From JAFGDH01 sp964441265 (lineage in GTDB: Archaea; Aenigmatarchaeota; Aenigmatarchaeia; QMZP01; QMZT01): DNA of 32,475 bases. Positions 6,024 to 12,575 of the stretch are shown one piece after another; position 1 is the stretch's first letter, and every line of letters starts with the position of its first letter. Where the stretch lies: contig CAYYKJ010000014.1 of the NCBI GenBank assembly GCA_964441265.1, forward strand, positions 1-32,475, in the 5' to 3' direction. The notes under the pieces were generated by a model, which worked only from the letters and a program-made list of their open reading frames with translations, was not told the origin of the DNA and ran no database searches. The translations under genes were made by a program, and so were the position numbers.

Positions 6024-7745
6024 ATGGTAGAATTAATAAAACTCGGAATTGAAGGATTTGGAAAATTTGATAAAAAGAAAACTATCAGCTTCAAGAAAGG
6101 AGTAAACTTCATTAATGGATTGAATGAAGCTGGGAAAAGCACTATTCTCGAAGCAATTTTGGCGTCGTTGTTCAAATATAGTAATTCAAAAATTCAACCT
6201 TTTTTTTCTTGGGCTAATGAAGATGTCTGTAAACTTGAATTGACATATAAAACTGACAACGGGAAAATTTTTCAGATAATTTCGGATTACAGAAATGCAA
6301 AAAGGAAACTCTTAAAAATAACAAAATCTGGAAAATCTGAAATTTCTACAAAAAACAAAATTATCCATCAATATATTAAGGATCATTTTGGATTTGATGA
6401 ACAAAAAGTATTTGAAAATACTACTTTTATTAGACAGTCACAAATGGCTATCTTAGGAAATAGTACAACAAAAAATAAATTAAGAGATATGGTTGAAGAA
6501 GTGCTTGTCGGTTCTGCAGAAGCATCTGCCACGAAGGCTCTTAAAAAAATAAAGAAAGTGGCAAAAAACAGCAAAAAAGAAGCAGATAGTTTTCAAGAAG
6601 ATTTAGGAGAAACCAAAAAGGAACTTAATGAAGCAAAAGAAAATAAGACCAAACTTACAACTAATTCAGAAGAGCATGAAAACATAAATAAAGAATTGAA
6701 AAGTAAATCAGAAAAGCTAAGCAAACTCAAAGAAAATAAAAAATTGTTTGATGAAAAAGAATCGCTTTTGAAAGATCAGAAAGGAATTGATGAAAATATT
6801 GAACAAGCAGATGAAATGCTTGAAACACTGAAGGAAGAGAAAGAACCTCCTATAAAAAAAGAAAGCAATAAGACCTTGCCAATAGTTCTTGTCGTTGCTG
6901 GCGCTTTGTTGAGTTTGAGTTTATATGGTGCAATATTGGGTCTTCCTTTGATAATTTATGGGATATATAAACTACTTAAAAGGCCAGAAGAAACACCAAA
7001 AATTCAAAGCAATGTTTCAGAAAAAATCAAGAAGTACAAAAAACATAAGAGAGACTTAATCAACAAAAAGGCTGTTATAGAATCTAAACTAGAAAAATAT
7101 AAATTGGTGAATTTTTCTTTAGATGATTTTAAAGATTTAGAAGAATTGGAAAAAAAAGTTGAAGAGCTAAAATCCAAGGAAATTGAATTAAAGACTAGCA
7201 TAAGCACAACCAAGGAATTAGTAAAAAGCCCAGAAGAGATTCAAGAGGAATATGACACTATTAAAAACAAAATTAAAGAATTAAAAGAAAAGTCAGAAGA
7301 ACATCAAATGGCTGCGGATTTCTTAGAAAAGGCCGAGAGTGAAGTTCAGCAAAAATTCACACCTTCAATAAAAAAAAGCTCAAAACATATTCTCAAGAAG
7401 GTCACAAATAATAAATATTCCGAATTAAAAATATCAGAAGAAGATTTGAATATTTCAGTTAAGGCACCAGAAATCAAAGAATTTGTGCCAGTAGAAATAT
7501 TAAGTCAGGGAGCGCAAGACCAAATTTATTTTACAATAAGAACAACTATGACCGATTTGCTTAGTGGGAATATCAATATTCCACTGATATTTGACGATCC
7601 TTTCCATAATTTTGATGATATCAGATTGGGAAGGACAATTTCTGCTGTAAAAGAACTATCTAAAAATAAACAGATAATTATAATCTCCCATAAAAAATAT
7701 CAGAAAGAATATAAAGATTTTGCAGATAACCTTATTGAATTATGA
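6024..7745 (+). CDS. Rad50/SbcC/YhaN-like ATPase with a membrane hairpin instead of a zinc hook
   Basis: The 573-aa protein has an N-terminal ABC-ATPase half with Walker A GLNEAGKST (about 32-40) and a C-terminal half with signature LSQGAQDQ (about 492), Walker B PLIFDDPF (about 518) and an H-loop ISHKK (about 553). Two coiled-coil arms (about 170-280 and 330-440) flank a hydrophobic hairpin at about 285-322 (LPIVLVVAGALLSLS, then a second span ending in YGIYKLL). There is no CxxC hook; the only cysteine is near residue 69. The arms are much shorter than in classical Rad50. This layout recalls the YhaN family (COG4717). It should tether DNA-end processing to the membrane. Confidence 0.88.
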   Translation: MVELIKLGIEGFGKFDKKKTISFKKGVNFINGLNEAGKSTILEAILASLFKYSNSKIQPFFSWANEDVCKLELTYKTDNGKIFQIISDYRNAKRKLLKITKSGKSEISTKNKIIHQYIKDHFGFDEQKVFENTTFIRQSQMAILGNSTTKNKLRDMVEEVLVGSAEASATKALKKIKKVAKNSKKEADSFQEDLGETKKELNEAKENKTKLTTNSEEHENINKELKSKSEKLSKLKENKKLFDEKESLLKDQKGIDENIEQADEMLETLKEEKEPPIKKESNKTLPIVLVVAGALLSLSLYGAILGLPLIIYGIYKLLKRPEETPKIQSNVSEKIKKYKKHKRDLINKKAVIESKLEKYKLVNFSLDDFKDLEELEKKVEELKSKEIELKTSISTTKELVKSPEEIQEEYDTIKNKIKELKEKSEEHQMAADFLEKAESEVQQKFTPSIKKSSKHILKKVTNNKYSELKISEEDLNISVKAPEIKEFVPVEILSQGAQDQIYFTIRTTMTDLLSGNINIPLIFDDPFHNFDDIRLGRTISAVKELSKNKQIIIISHKKYQKEYKDFADNLIEL

Positions 7746-7760
7746 AATAATATCTAATTA

Positions 7761-7770
7761 ATATTTAAAG
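7761..7770 (+). promoter_or_regulatory. TATA-like box for the gene at 7791
   Basis: ATATTTAAAG lies centred about 26 nt upstream of ATG 7791, which fits a leaderless transcript separate from the nuclease operon. Confidence 0.4.
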
Positions 7771-7790
7771 AGAGACCCCAACATTTTTCC

Positions 7791-8177
7791 ATGGATGAAA
7801 AGTTGATGTGTTACAGACAAGAAAGAGAACCAAAAACCTTAAATGAAGATCCAACCGAAAAAATAGGAGAGTTATATATAGGAGCGGCGCTGGAGCAGGT
7901 TCAGGGATTAAAAGAATTGACAACCAAAGAATTTGAGAAGGGAGATTTTACGCCAATAATAGGTTTTAATGACAAAAAGGGGAATTTTATTGAGTTCATT
8001 AAGCTCGGCATGGGTAATTTTCAGGTTCGTTTACATTCCGATTCTGATGAAGACTTCTATGAAATCAAAGAAAAAATGCTGCGGAATATTATTACATTGT
8101 TTTTCAAAAACAAAGTAAAGGAGTTGAAAAACCTACTCAAGCCACATATCAGTTATTCTGAAGAGTATGTGGTATAG
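7791..8177 (+). CDS. Hypothetical protein, 128 aa
   Basis: This is a soluble, acidic alpha/beta protein. After a polar N-terminus it contains GDFTPIIGFNDKKGNFIEFI, a beta-hairpin-like stretch, then a C-terminal amphipathic helix (KMLRNIITLFFKNKVKEL). There are no transmembrane segments and no recognised catalytic motif. It has its own probable promoter and is followed by a hairpin terminator, so it looks like a single-gene unit. No function can be assigned. Confidence 0.6.
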   Translation: MDEKLMCYRQEREPKTLNEDPTEKIGELYIGAALEQVQGLKELTTKEFEKGDFTPIIGFNDKKGNFIEFIKLGMGNFQVRLHSDSDEDFYEIKEKMLRNIITLFFKNKVKELKNLLKPHISYSEEYVV

Positions 8178-8195
8178 ACCTCTTCCTATATGATT

Positions 8196-8214
8196 CAAGA
8201 AAAATCTTGTACTT
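8196..8214 (+). terminator. Hairpin and T-run after the gene at 7791
   Basis: CAAGA-AAAA-TCTTG forms a 5-bp stem followed by TACTTTTT. It lies 18 nt after the stop codon of the upstream plus-strand gene. Confidence 0.5.
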
Positions 8215-8264
8215 TTTAATGGTTTGGGGTAGCCCCTGTGTTGCGTATACAGCGTGAAAAAAAG

Positions 8265-8534
8265 CTATATGCTTCCACTTGCTAGTTTTCCGCTTCTCGC
8301 AAGGCAAATAAAACCAGGAAGAAGAATCCCAAATGCGAGAACGGCAATAGAGATAATATCTAGTGGTATTTGGGAGAAAACATGTAATGCATTTTTTCCG
8401 TTCTGTAGTGTTTCATTTGTTGCCGGGATATCGCTCTCCTCCTGGAGGCCGGAGAGAATCTTGATTCCGATAGAACCTATAAGAGCAACTATTACAAAAC
8501 CAACTGCGAAACCAATTAGTCCATTAGCATTCAT
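8265..8534 (-). CDS. Small two-helix membrane protein, pilin- or spindle-virus-capsid-like
   Basis: The 89-aa protein is two hydrophobic helices (about 5-27, GLIGFAVGFVIVALIGSIGI, and 58-78, PLDIISIAVLAFGILLPG) joined by a polar loop with NETLQNG. This layout, helix, short Asn/Thr-rich loop, helix, resembles the major coat proteins of spindle-shaped archaeal viruses (SSV VP1/VP3, His1 type), and equally small archaeal pilins. GGGAGGA lies upstream of the start. It sits 21 nt downstream of the winged-helix gene and is probably co-transcribed. An alternative is a small membrane effector controlled by that regulator. Similarity is by layout only. Confidence 0.62.
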   Translation of the reverse strand: MNANGLIGFAVGFVIVALIGSIGIKILSGLQEESDIPATNETLQNGKNALHVFSQIPLDIISIAVLAFGILLPGFICLARSGKLASGSI

Positions 8535-8555
8535 TTTTTTTATTCCTCCCTTCTT

Positions 8556-9188
8556 TTAAACTCCCAATAAGAACGAAATCCTGTTTACTATTTCAGGCAG
8601 AACAGATGTGCCAATTCCTGCAGCAATTGAGCTTTCGAGGATTCTCTTTATTGATTTGAATGATTCAGACAAGATACTGGGTTTAGGATTGGGGGATTTC
8701 ATCTGCGATTTTACTGTTCCTATATCAAATTCAAGCTCGGTTTTCTTCTTCTCTTCTATTTTTATTTTTTCCATTGCCTCCCCTAGCAGCTTTAGTATTT
8801 CATCAATTTCGTTATGTTTGTCTATGATATTGACCTTCTGTGTAACGCCTGGACTGTCCTGCTGGATCTGTGATTTTGTCATTTGGTTAATGGCAATAAA
8901 ATTTTTAATAGGAGGAAAATGCAGAGTAGCCTCTTTGGGGCTGCTTTCTGCTTCCTCAACTTCTCTGACACCTTTGTGAGTAAGCTTAATACCACCACCA
9001 AATACTGTAGATTCTATTAGGTGCTCCGTTTGGAGATAATTGTATATCCTTTGAGCCAGATCTTTCTCAAGCCCTAGCTCCTCACCTATTTCCCACATAT
9101 TAGACCATTTCTGCTCGTCTCCCTCAGTCTTTTCATATAATTTCTTAAGGAACCGAAAGCGTTTTTTCTTTATCTCGTCTATGTTCAT
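8556..9188 (-). CDS. Winged-helix protein with C-terminal hydrophobic segment
   Basis: Residues 1-75 look like a winged helix: MWEIGEELGLEKDLAQRIYNYLQTEHLI is followed by a wing TVFGGGIKLTHKGV. A linker with INQMTKSQIQQDSPG leads into a C-terminal part (ILKLLGEAMEKIKIEEKKKT, then DIGTVKSQMKSPNPKPSILS and a weakly hydrophobic end). The combination of an IQQ-type linker and an SPKPK-like motif recurs, as I recall, in accessory proteins of bacterial defence and mobile loci, where it may mediate oligomerisation. First gene of a two-gene minus-strand unit. Regulator or sensor is the likeliest role. Confidence 0.68.
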   Translation of the reverse strand: MNIDEIKKKRFRFLKKLYEKTEGDEQKWSNMWEIGEELGLEKDLAQRIYNYLQTEHLIESTVFGGGIKLTHKGVREVEEAESSPKEATLHFPPIKNFIAINQMTKSQIQQDSPGVTQKVNIIDKHNEIDEILKLLGEAMEKIKIEEKKKTELEFDIGTVKSQMKSPNPKPSILSESFKSIKRILESSIAAGIGTSVLPEIVNRISFLLGV

Positions 9189-9220
9189 ACTAGGTCATCA
9201 ATTAAGAATGAGGAGCCTAG

Positions 9221-9230
9221 TTTTATATAA
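9221..9230 (-). promoter_or_regulatory. TATA-like box for the winged-helix operon
   Basis: TTATATAAAA on the minus strand is centred about 37 nt upstream of the start at 9188. It is part of a shared regulatory region of about 300 bp with the divergent gene at 9494. A second AT-rich TATA candidate (CTATATAATATAG) lies near 9272-9284. Confidence 0.45.
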
Positions 9231-9493
9231 TATCATCTATTGCAGACAAAAACCGACACATAGGAGTTAATCTCTATATAATATAGTTATATTATTGGGA
9301 AGGGAGCGGTGGCGAAACATCAGCACGCATTAACGCTCAGGGAATCTCCGGGGAATGTTATCTAATAGTTTAATTAACTTTTAATTAAAACGTTTAGATA
9401 TTATAATGACGGGGCGTGATCACCTCATGATCCCTCTCGGGAACTAAAGTTACGGCAGTTACGCAGTTACGCTGGTTACCCTGCCCGGAGGGG
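9231..9493. other. Intergenic control region of the element, possible replication origin
   Basis: About 300 bp without a convincing gene between divergent units. It holds AT-rich TATA-like stretches near 9272-9298, two TTAATTAA-type blocks near 9370-9390, a GTGATCAC palindrome near 9417-9424, and the AGTTACG repeats at 9448-9480. This mix of AT-rich DNA, palindromes and short direct repeats next to a small DNA-binding-type gene is what a plasmid or virus origin often looks like. Function is inferred. Confidence 0.45.
9448..9480 (+). repeat. Iteron-like direct repeats AGTTACG
   Basis: AGTTACG occurs at 9448-9454, 9457-9463 and 9465-9471, followed by the variant GGTTACC at 9474-9480. An inverted copy CGTAACC lies at 9509-9515, inside the start of the next gene. 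Spacing is 8-9 bp. This is consistent with an operator or replication iterons bound by the downstream gene's product. Confidence 0.6.
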
Positions 9494-9847
9494 GTGGATG
9501 TGATAAAACGTAACCATCGGAAGCTCGTCCAGGTCAAAAAGGATATCCTGCTCAGGGAAGGCAGGGAGAAATATCAGGAACGAGTTGGAAGACCTAAAAA
9601 ATCGTTATCAGATTCTGATAACGATTATGATAATGTTCCTGAAAAGGGATATTGTAAATATTGTTATAAGAAAACAAAATGGTTTGTGGATGCTGATGTT
9701 GTTAGGTGTGAAGAATGTGATTCAGGGGTGGCATTGACAGAACACTTTTTGTCAGATTCCGATAAAAAGTTGAATGTTGAGAAGCACAACACCCGAAAAG
9801 TCATGGCAAAGGAGCTGGGGTGGTCGACCTACCTACACCCTCGCTGA
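9494..9847 (+). CDS. Zinc-ribbon protein, possible replication or regulatory factor
   Basis: The 117-aa protein has a basic N-terminus (VDVIKRNHRKLVQVKKDILL), a GRPKKS segment and a zinc ribbon CKYC-x15-CEEC (residues about 55-80). It ends in a basic tail. GTG 9494 or GTG 9500 could start it; GGAGGGGG lies just upstream. The iteron-like array lies directly in front, so autoregulation or origin binding is plausible. No known replication-initiator motif is visible. The region after its stop (9848-9990) has an open alternative frame but is occupied by repeats, so I do not extend the gene. Confidence 0.6.
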   Translation: MDVIKRNHRKLVQVKKDILLREGREKYQERVGRPKKSLSDSDNDYDNVPEKGYCKYCYKKTKWFVDADVVRCEECDSGVALTEHFLSDSDKKLNVEKHNTRKVMAKELGWSTYLHPR

Positions 9848-9876
9848 ACCTAAAGGTGTAGGCGGTTCATCTCTTA

Positions 9877-9945
9877 ATTTAACGGATTTAACGGGATTTA
9901 ACGAGGCGAATCGACATACACCGGCTTCATTTAACGGATTTAACC
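9877..9945 (+). repeat. Five ATTTAAC repeats near the right end of the element
   Basis: ATTTAAC units followed by GG-type spacers occur at 9877, 9886 and 9896 in tandem, then again at 9929 and 9938. The unit resembles the left direct repeat with its flank (ATTTAACCG). They lie about 100 bp inside the right end and may be recombinase arm sites or replication iterons. Confidence 0.6.
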
Positions 9946-10016
9946 AAAAACTGAAAAGAGAGAGGGGATAAAACTTATATTGATCAAAAAACAATACTAA
10001 TCAACAGATGTTTGGA

Positions 10017-10028
10017 AAAATACGGGAA
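10017..10028 (+). repeat. Right subterminal inverted repeat of the element
   Basis: AAAATACGGGAA is the inverted partner of 220-231 and reads outward to the right direct repeat. The pairing of inverted repeats just inside direct repeats supports the element ends. Confidence 0.65.
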
Positions 10029-10036
10029 CTACGAAC

Positions 10037-10049
10037 TTAACCGAACAGA
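10037..10049 (+). repeat. Right 13-bp direct repeat (attR-like core)
   Basis: This is the perfect copy of 197-209. Immediately inside it the reading frame of the OB-fold fragment departs from the family-like sequence: after CSVK comes an unrelated tail FVVPVFFQTSVD and a stop. That marks the element boundary on this side. Confidence 0.85.
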
Positions 10050-10318
10050 ACACCTTGATCTCTTCCCCGCCTTCCGTGATCATGAACTGCTGGTAGAGAT
10101 ATCCCTTCCCGGACACGTGGTCGTCCATGACCTCCGAGACCCTGCCTCTGACTTTCACCCTCTCGCCCAGCAGGACGTTGGAATAGACCCGGGAAACTCC
10201 TGTCACATCGTCACTTCTGATCAGGTTTCCCGTGACTCCGATGCCGCCCAGCACCGCGAATAAATCGAGTGTTATGATCGCCGCAGCCAGAACTACCAGG
10301 AATTTTATTCTGTTCATT

Positions 10319-10879
10319 TCAGATTTTCAGCTCCGCCTTTATTTTCTCCAGCAGCAATTCGAATCGCCTGTAACCGCTCTTTTCGTTGAAATGGCCTGCG
10401 TTTTTGACTATCGTTAGATCGGTGCCCAGTTTCCCTGCCAACTCCTCCGCCTTTTCCATGGGAACGTAGGGATCGTTGTCCGAGTGGAAAACCTCGAATT
10501 TCCCGCAGTTTTTCCTTATCCTTCTCCAGTCGAAATGCCTGTAGAACGTCCTGTTTATCGAATCGAAATCCGGATTCCCTATTTCGCTGGCAAAACCGGA
10601 GACGAAGAAAGCTGCCTTTATGGGGCGGTCAATATCCTCGAGAACCGAAAGAATGAAAACCGGCCCCAAACTGTGGCCTATGACTATCGAGTCCTCGCTG
10701 ATAAATTTCTTGTACCTTTCAAAAACCTTTCTCCAGTTTTCAAGGGACTGACCTTCCGGGGTGGGAAATTCGGGGACGAACACCCTGCAGCCGAGATTTT
10801 CCAGTTCCTTCTTCAGCCAGGGAAACCAGTTCTCCTGCGGATTTCCGTAAGCTCCGTGGATTATGAAAACACCGACCAT
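10319..10879 (-). CDS. RBBP9/YdeN-type serine hydrolase
   Basis: The 186-aa protein matches the small alpha/beta-hydrolase family RBBP9/YdeN in length and motifs: IIHGAYGNPQENW near the N-terminus (oxyanion region), nucleophile elbow GHSLGP, an Asp in SDNDPYVP and the catalytic His in NAGHFN. It probably hydrolyses small esters; natural substrates of this family are mostly unknown. The following OB-fold gene starts 1 nt after its stop. A divergent promoter region (10880-10920) with TTTTATAT and TTAAATAAT separates it from the MscS gene. Confidence 0.88.
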   Translation of the reverse strand: MVGVFIIHGAYGNPQENWFPWLKKELENLGCRVFVPEFPTPEGQSLENWRKVFERYKKFISEDSIVIGHSLGPVFILSVLEDIDRPIKAAFFVSGFASEIGNPDFDSINRTFYRHFDWRRIRKNCGKFEVFHSDNDPYVPMEKAEELAGKLGTDLTIVKNAGHFNEKSGYRRFELLLEKIKAELKI

Positions 10880-10933
10880 GATTAAACTTTTATATCGGGA
10901 TTAAATAATATGACATAGTATTAGGTGCGTCAG

Positions 10934-12037
10934 ATGGGATTTATCGATACGTTTGTTGACAGTCTTGCCGGAGCCGAGGGAGTTCTGCCTGAAGGATTAT
11001 TTCCCTTCTTCATGGCGGCAGTTTTCGTGATCGGCTCCTTCATACTCGCTTACGTGGTCCTTTTCATCTTGGGTAAGCTCGGCGACGTCGCTTTCAGCAA
11101 GACCAAGACCACGCTCGACGACAAGATACTGCAGGCCATCAGGAGGCCGGTGAAGATACTCTTCCTTCTGGGAGGGCTTTACGGGGCACTCGCATACATC
11201 AGCCCCGTCTCAGAATTATTCGGCTATACCATCCACCAGTATTTCTACATATTCTTCGTGTTCTCCATAGCGTACCTGATAGTGAAGGTGCTGGAGAGCC
11301 TCTTTGAATGGTACATGGAGGAGGTCGCTGCCAAGACGGATACCAAGATGGATGAGGGGATGATACCCCTGATCAACAAAATCATAATCATCATCGTTTA
11401 CGTTATCGCTATCGTCATGATTCTCGGGGACCTGGGTATAGAGATAACCCCCCTGATAGCCAGCCTGGGGATAGGCGGACTGGCGATAGCTCTTGCCCTG
11501 CAGGACACCCTTTCGAATTTCTTTTCAGGGCTTTACATGGGCATAGACAAGCCCATAAAGGTGGGGAACTTCATAGAGCTGGAGAACGGCCTCAAGGGAT
11601 ACGTGGACAAAATCAGCTGGAGGGCCACCAGGATAAAGATGCTGGGCAACAACTACGTGATCATCCCCAACAGGAAGCTCGCCGATTCCATCATAACCAA
11701 CTACGACCAGCCCCAGCAGCTGCTTTCCGTCCTGGTTAACGTGGGGGTCGCCTACGACAGCGACCTGGAGGAGGTTGAGAAAATCACCATAGACGTCGCC
11801 AGGAAGGTACTCAGTGAGACCGAGGGAGGGGTCAGGGACATAGAGCCCTTCATACGCTACAACGAATTCGGGGATTCGGCCATCAAATTCACCGTGATCA
11901 TGAAGGCGAAGCAGTTCGTCGACAAGTACCTGATCACCCACAACTTCATAAAGGAGCTCACCAGGGCGTACAGGGAGAACAACATAACCATACCCTTCCC
12001 GCAGACTTCGCTCTGGTTCAAGAACAAGATGAAGTGA
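10934..12037 (+). CDS. mscS: MscS-family mechanosensitive channel
   Basis: The product of about 367 aa has four hydrophobic segments in the first half, the last being the pore helix region TPLIASLGIGGLAIALALQD with its Ala/Gly packing pattern. This is followed by the MscS beta domain (DKPIKVGNFIELENGLKGYV and NNYVIIPNRKLADSIITNY) and an alpha/beta C-terminal domain. It should open under membrane tension to release solutes. I chose ATG 10934 over GTG 10925 because AGGTG at 10923-10927 is a well-spaced Shine-Dalgarno site for it. Convergent with the next gene. Confidence 0.92.
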   Translation: MGFIDTFVDSLAGAEGVLPEGLFPFFMAAVFVIGSFILAYVVLFILGKLGDVAFSKTKTTLDDKILQAIRRPVKILFLLGGLYGALAYISPVSELFGYTIHQYFYIFFVFSIAYLIVKVLESLFEWYMEEVAAKTDTKMDEGMIPLINKIIIIIVYVIAIVMILGDLGIEITPLIASLGIGGLAIALALQDTLSNFFSGLYMGIDKPIKVGNFIELENGLKGYVDKISWRATRIKMLGNNYVIIPNRKLADSIITNYDQPQQLLSVLVNVGVAYDSDLEEVEKITIDVARKVLSETEGGVRDIEPFIRYNEFGDSAIKFTVIMKAKQFVDKYLITHNFIKELTRAYRENNITIPFPQTSLWFKNKMK

Positions 12038-12044
12038 TTTCCGG

Positions 12045-12440
12045 TCAGTGGAATTTTTCAACCGATTCCTCGTCCCCGATTTTCTTATCTCCGTATTTTG
12101 CCCCTCCGGTGGGTTTGAAGTACCCCTTGGCGCTGTCAGCTCCGGCAGGGATGCCTCCCTTGGGCGTTATTATCCATTTCTTCTCTCCGTTGTCCATTAC
12201 GGAAAAAAGCATTATATTGCTTTTTTCGCCTGTGATGTTGTCTCCTATCTCACTCATCAGATTAGAATATTCCACGTTTTTGTCCGCTATGGGACCGTCA
12301 AAGTTGTTGTATTCCCTCTCTTTCTTGTCCAGGTAGTATGACAATCCTAAAATCCCTAGCCCCACTGCTGTCATTCCCAGCGGTCTCTTGTATCTGTCCC
12401 ATGCCCCCTTCACGTAATCCCTGAATTTTTTGCGTGTCAT
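12045..12440 (-). CDS. Single-span membrane protein, unknown
   Basis: I start it at ATG 12440 (131 aa); a longer frame to 12698 exists but its extra residues look non-coding and overlap the GNAT gene. The N-terminus is basic (MTRKKFRDYVKGAWDRYKRP), then one transmembrane helix (about 21-42, GMTAVGLGILGLSYYLDKKE), then a hydrophilic domain with a beta-rich stretch NIMLFSVMDNGEKKWIITPK. AT-rich DNA with TTTAAA-type promoter elements lies upstream at 12465-12483. No family recognised. Confidence 0.65.
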   Translation of the reverse strand: MTRKKFRDYVKGAWDRYKRPLGMTAVGLGILGLSYYLDKKEREYNNFDGPIADKNVEYSNLMSEIGDNITGEKSNIMLFSVMDNGEKKWIITPKGGIPAGADSAKGYFKPTGGAKYGDKKIGDEESVEKFH

Positions 12441-12575
12441 AAAATCATTACACAACATTAGAAGTAAACTTTTAAATATATAACGCTTTAGGTCCTTGTC
12501 GGTGGCCGAATTTGTGTGATCGGAGCCGATGGTCCGTGAAACAATCAATTTATTGCAGGCAGACAAGATTTTATC

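Larger units (their letters stand above)
210..10049. mobile_element. Integrated genetic element of about 9.84 kb (virus or plasmid type unknown)
   Basis: The element is bounded by a 13-bp perfect direct repeat (197-209, 10037-10049) that sits at the same codons of a split host gene. Inside each repeat lies a 12-bp inverted repeat (220-231 and 10017-10028). The cargo is unlike the housekeeping genes to the right: small membrane proteins, lipoproteins, nucleases and DNA-binding proteins, many without recognisable families. Genes at 4.4-8.3 kb are clearly more AT-rich than the chromosome, whereas 260-930 and 9.3-10 kb are closer to host composition, suggesting a mosaic. No integrase, transposase or Cas1 is visible, so the enzyme may act in trans or be unrecognisable. 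The structure is seen in sequence; mobility is inferred. Confidence 0.85.
9997..10317 (-). pseudogene. 5' fragment of the interrupted secreted OB-fold protein gene
   Basis: The 106-aa frame has an N-terminal signal or anchor helix (IKFLVVLAAAIITLDLFAVL), then an OB-fold-like segment (GERVKVRGRVSEV ... FMITEGGEEIKVFCSVK). After CSVK, encoded by the 13-bp repeat, the sequence changes to a 12-residue tail supplied by the element. The missing strands of the fold are at 82-209. It follows the hydrolase gene with 1 nt between the stop and the ATG, so the original gene was second in an operon. Whether the truncated protein is made is unknown; it lacks the end of the OB barrel and is probably inactive. 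Confidence 0.82.

Noticed and set aside
6024..7745. Ordinary Rad50 with zinc hook
   Set aside because: No CxxC is present between the coiled coils; two hydrophobic spans occupy the apex.
9774..9971. Frame continuing past the zinc-ribbon gene
   Set aside because: It is filled by the ATTTAAC repeats and has no family-like content; it could be a frameshifted tail but I see no support.
210..10049. Casposon
   Set aside because: Direct repeats outside inverted repeats fit in outline, but there is no Cas1 and no family B polymerase.
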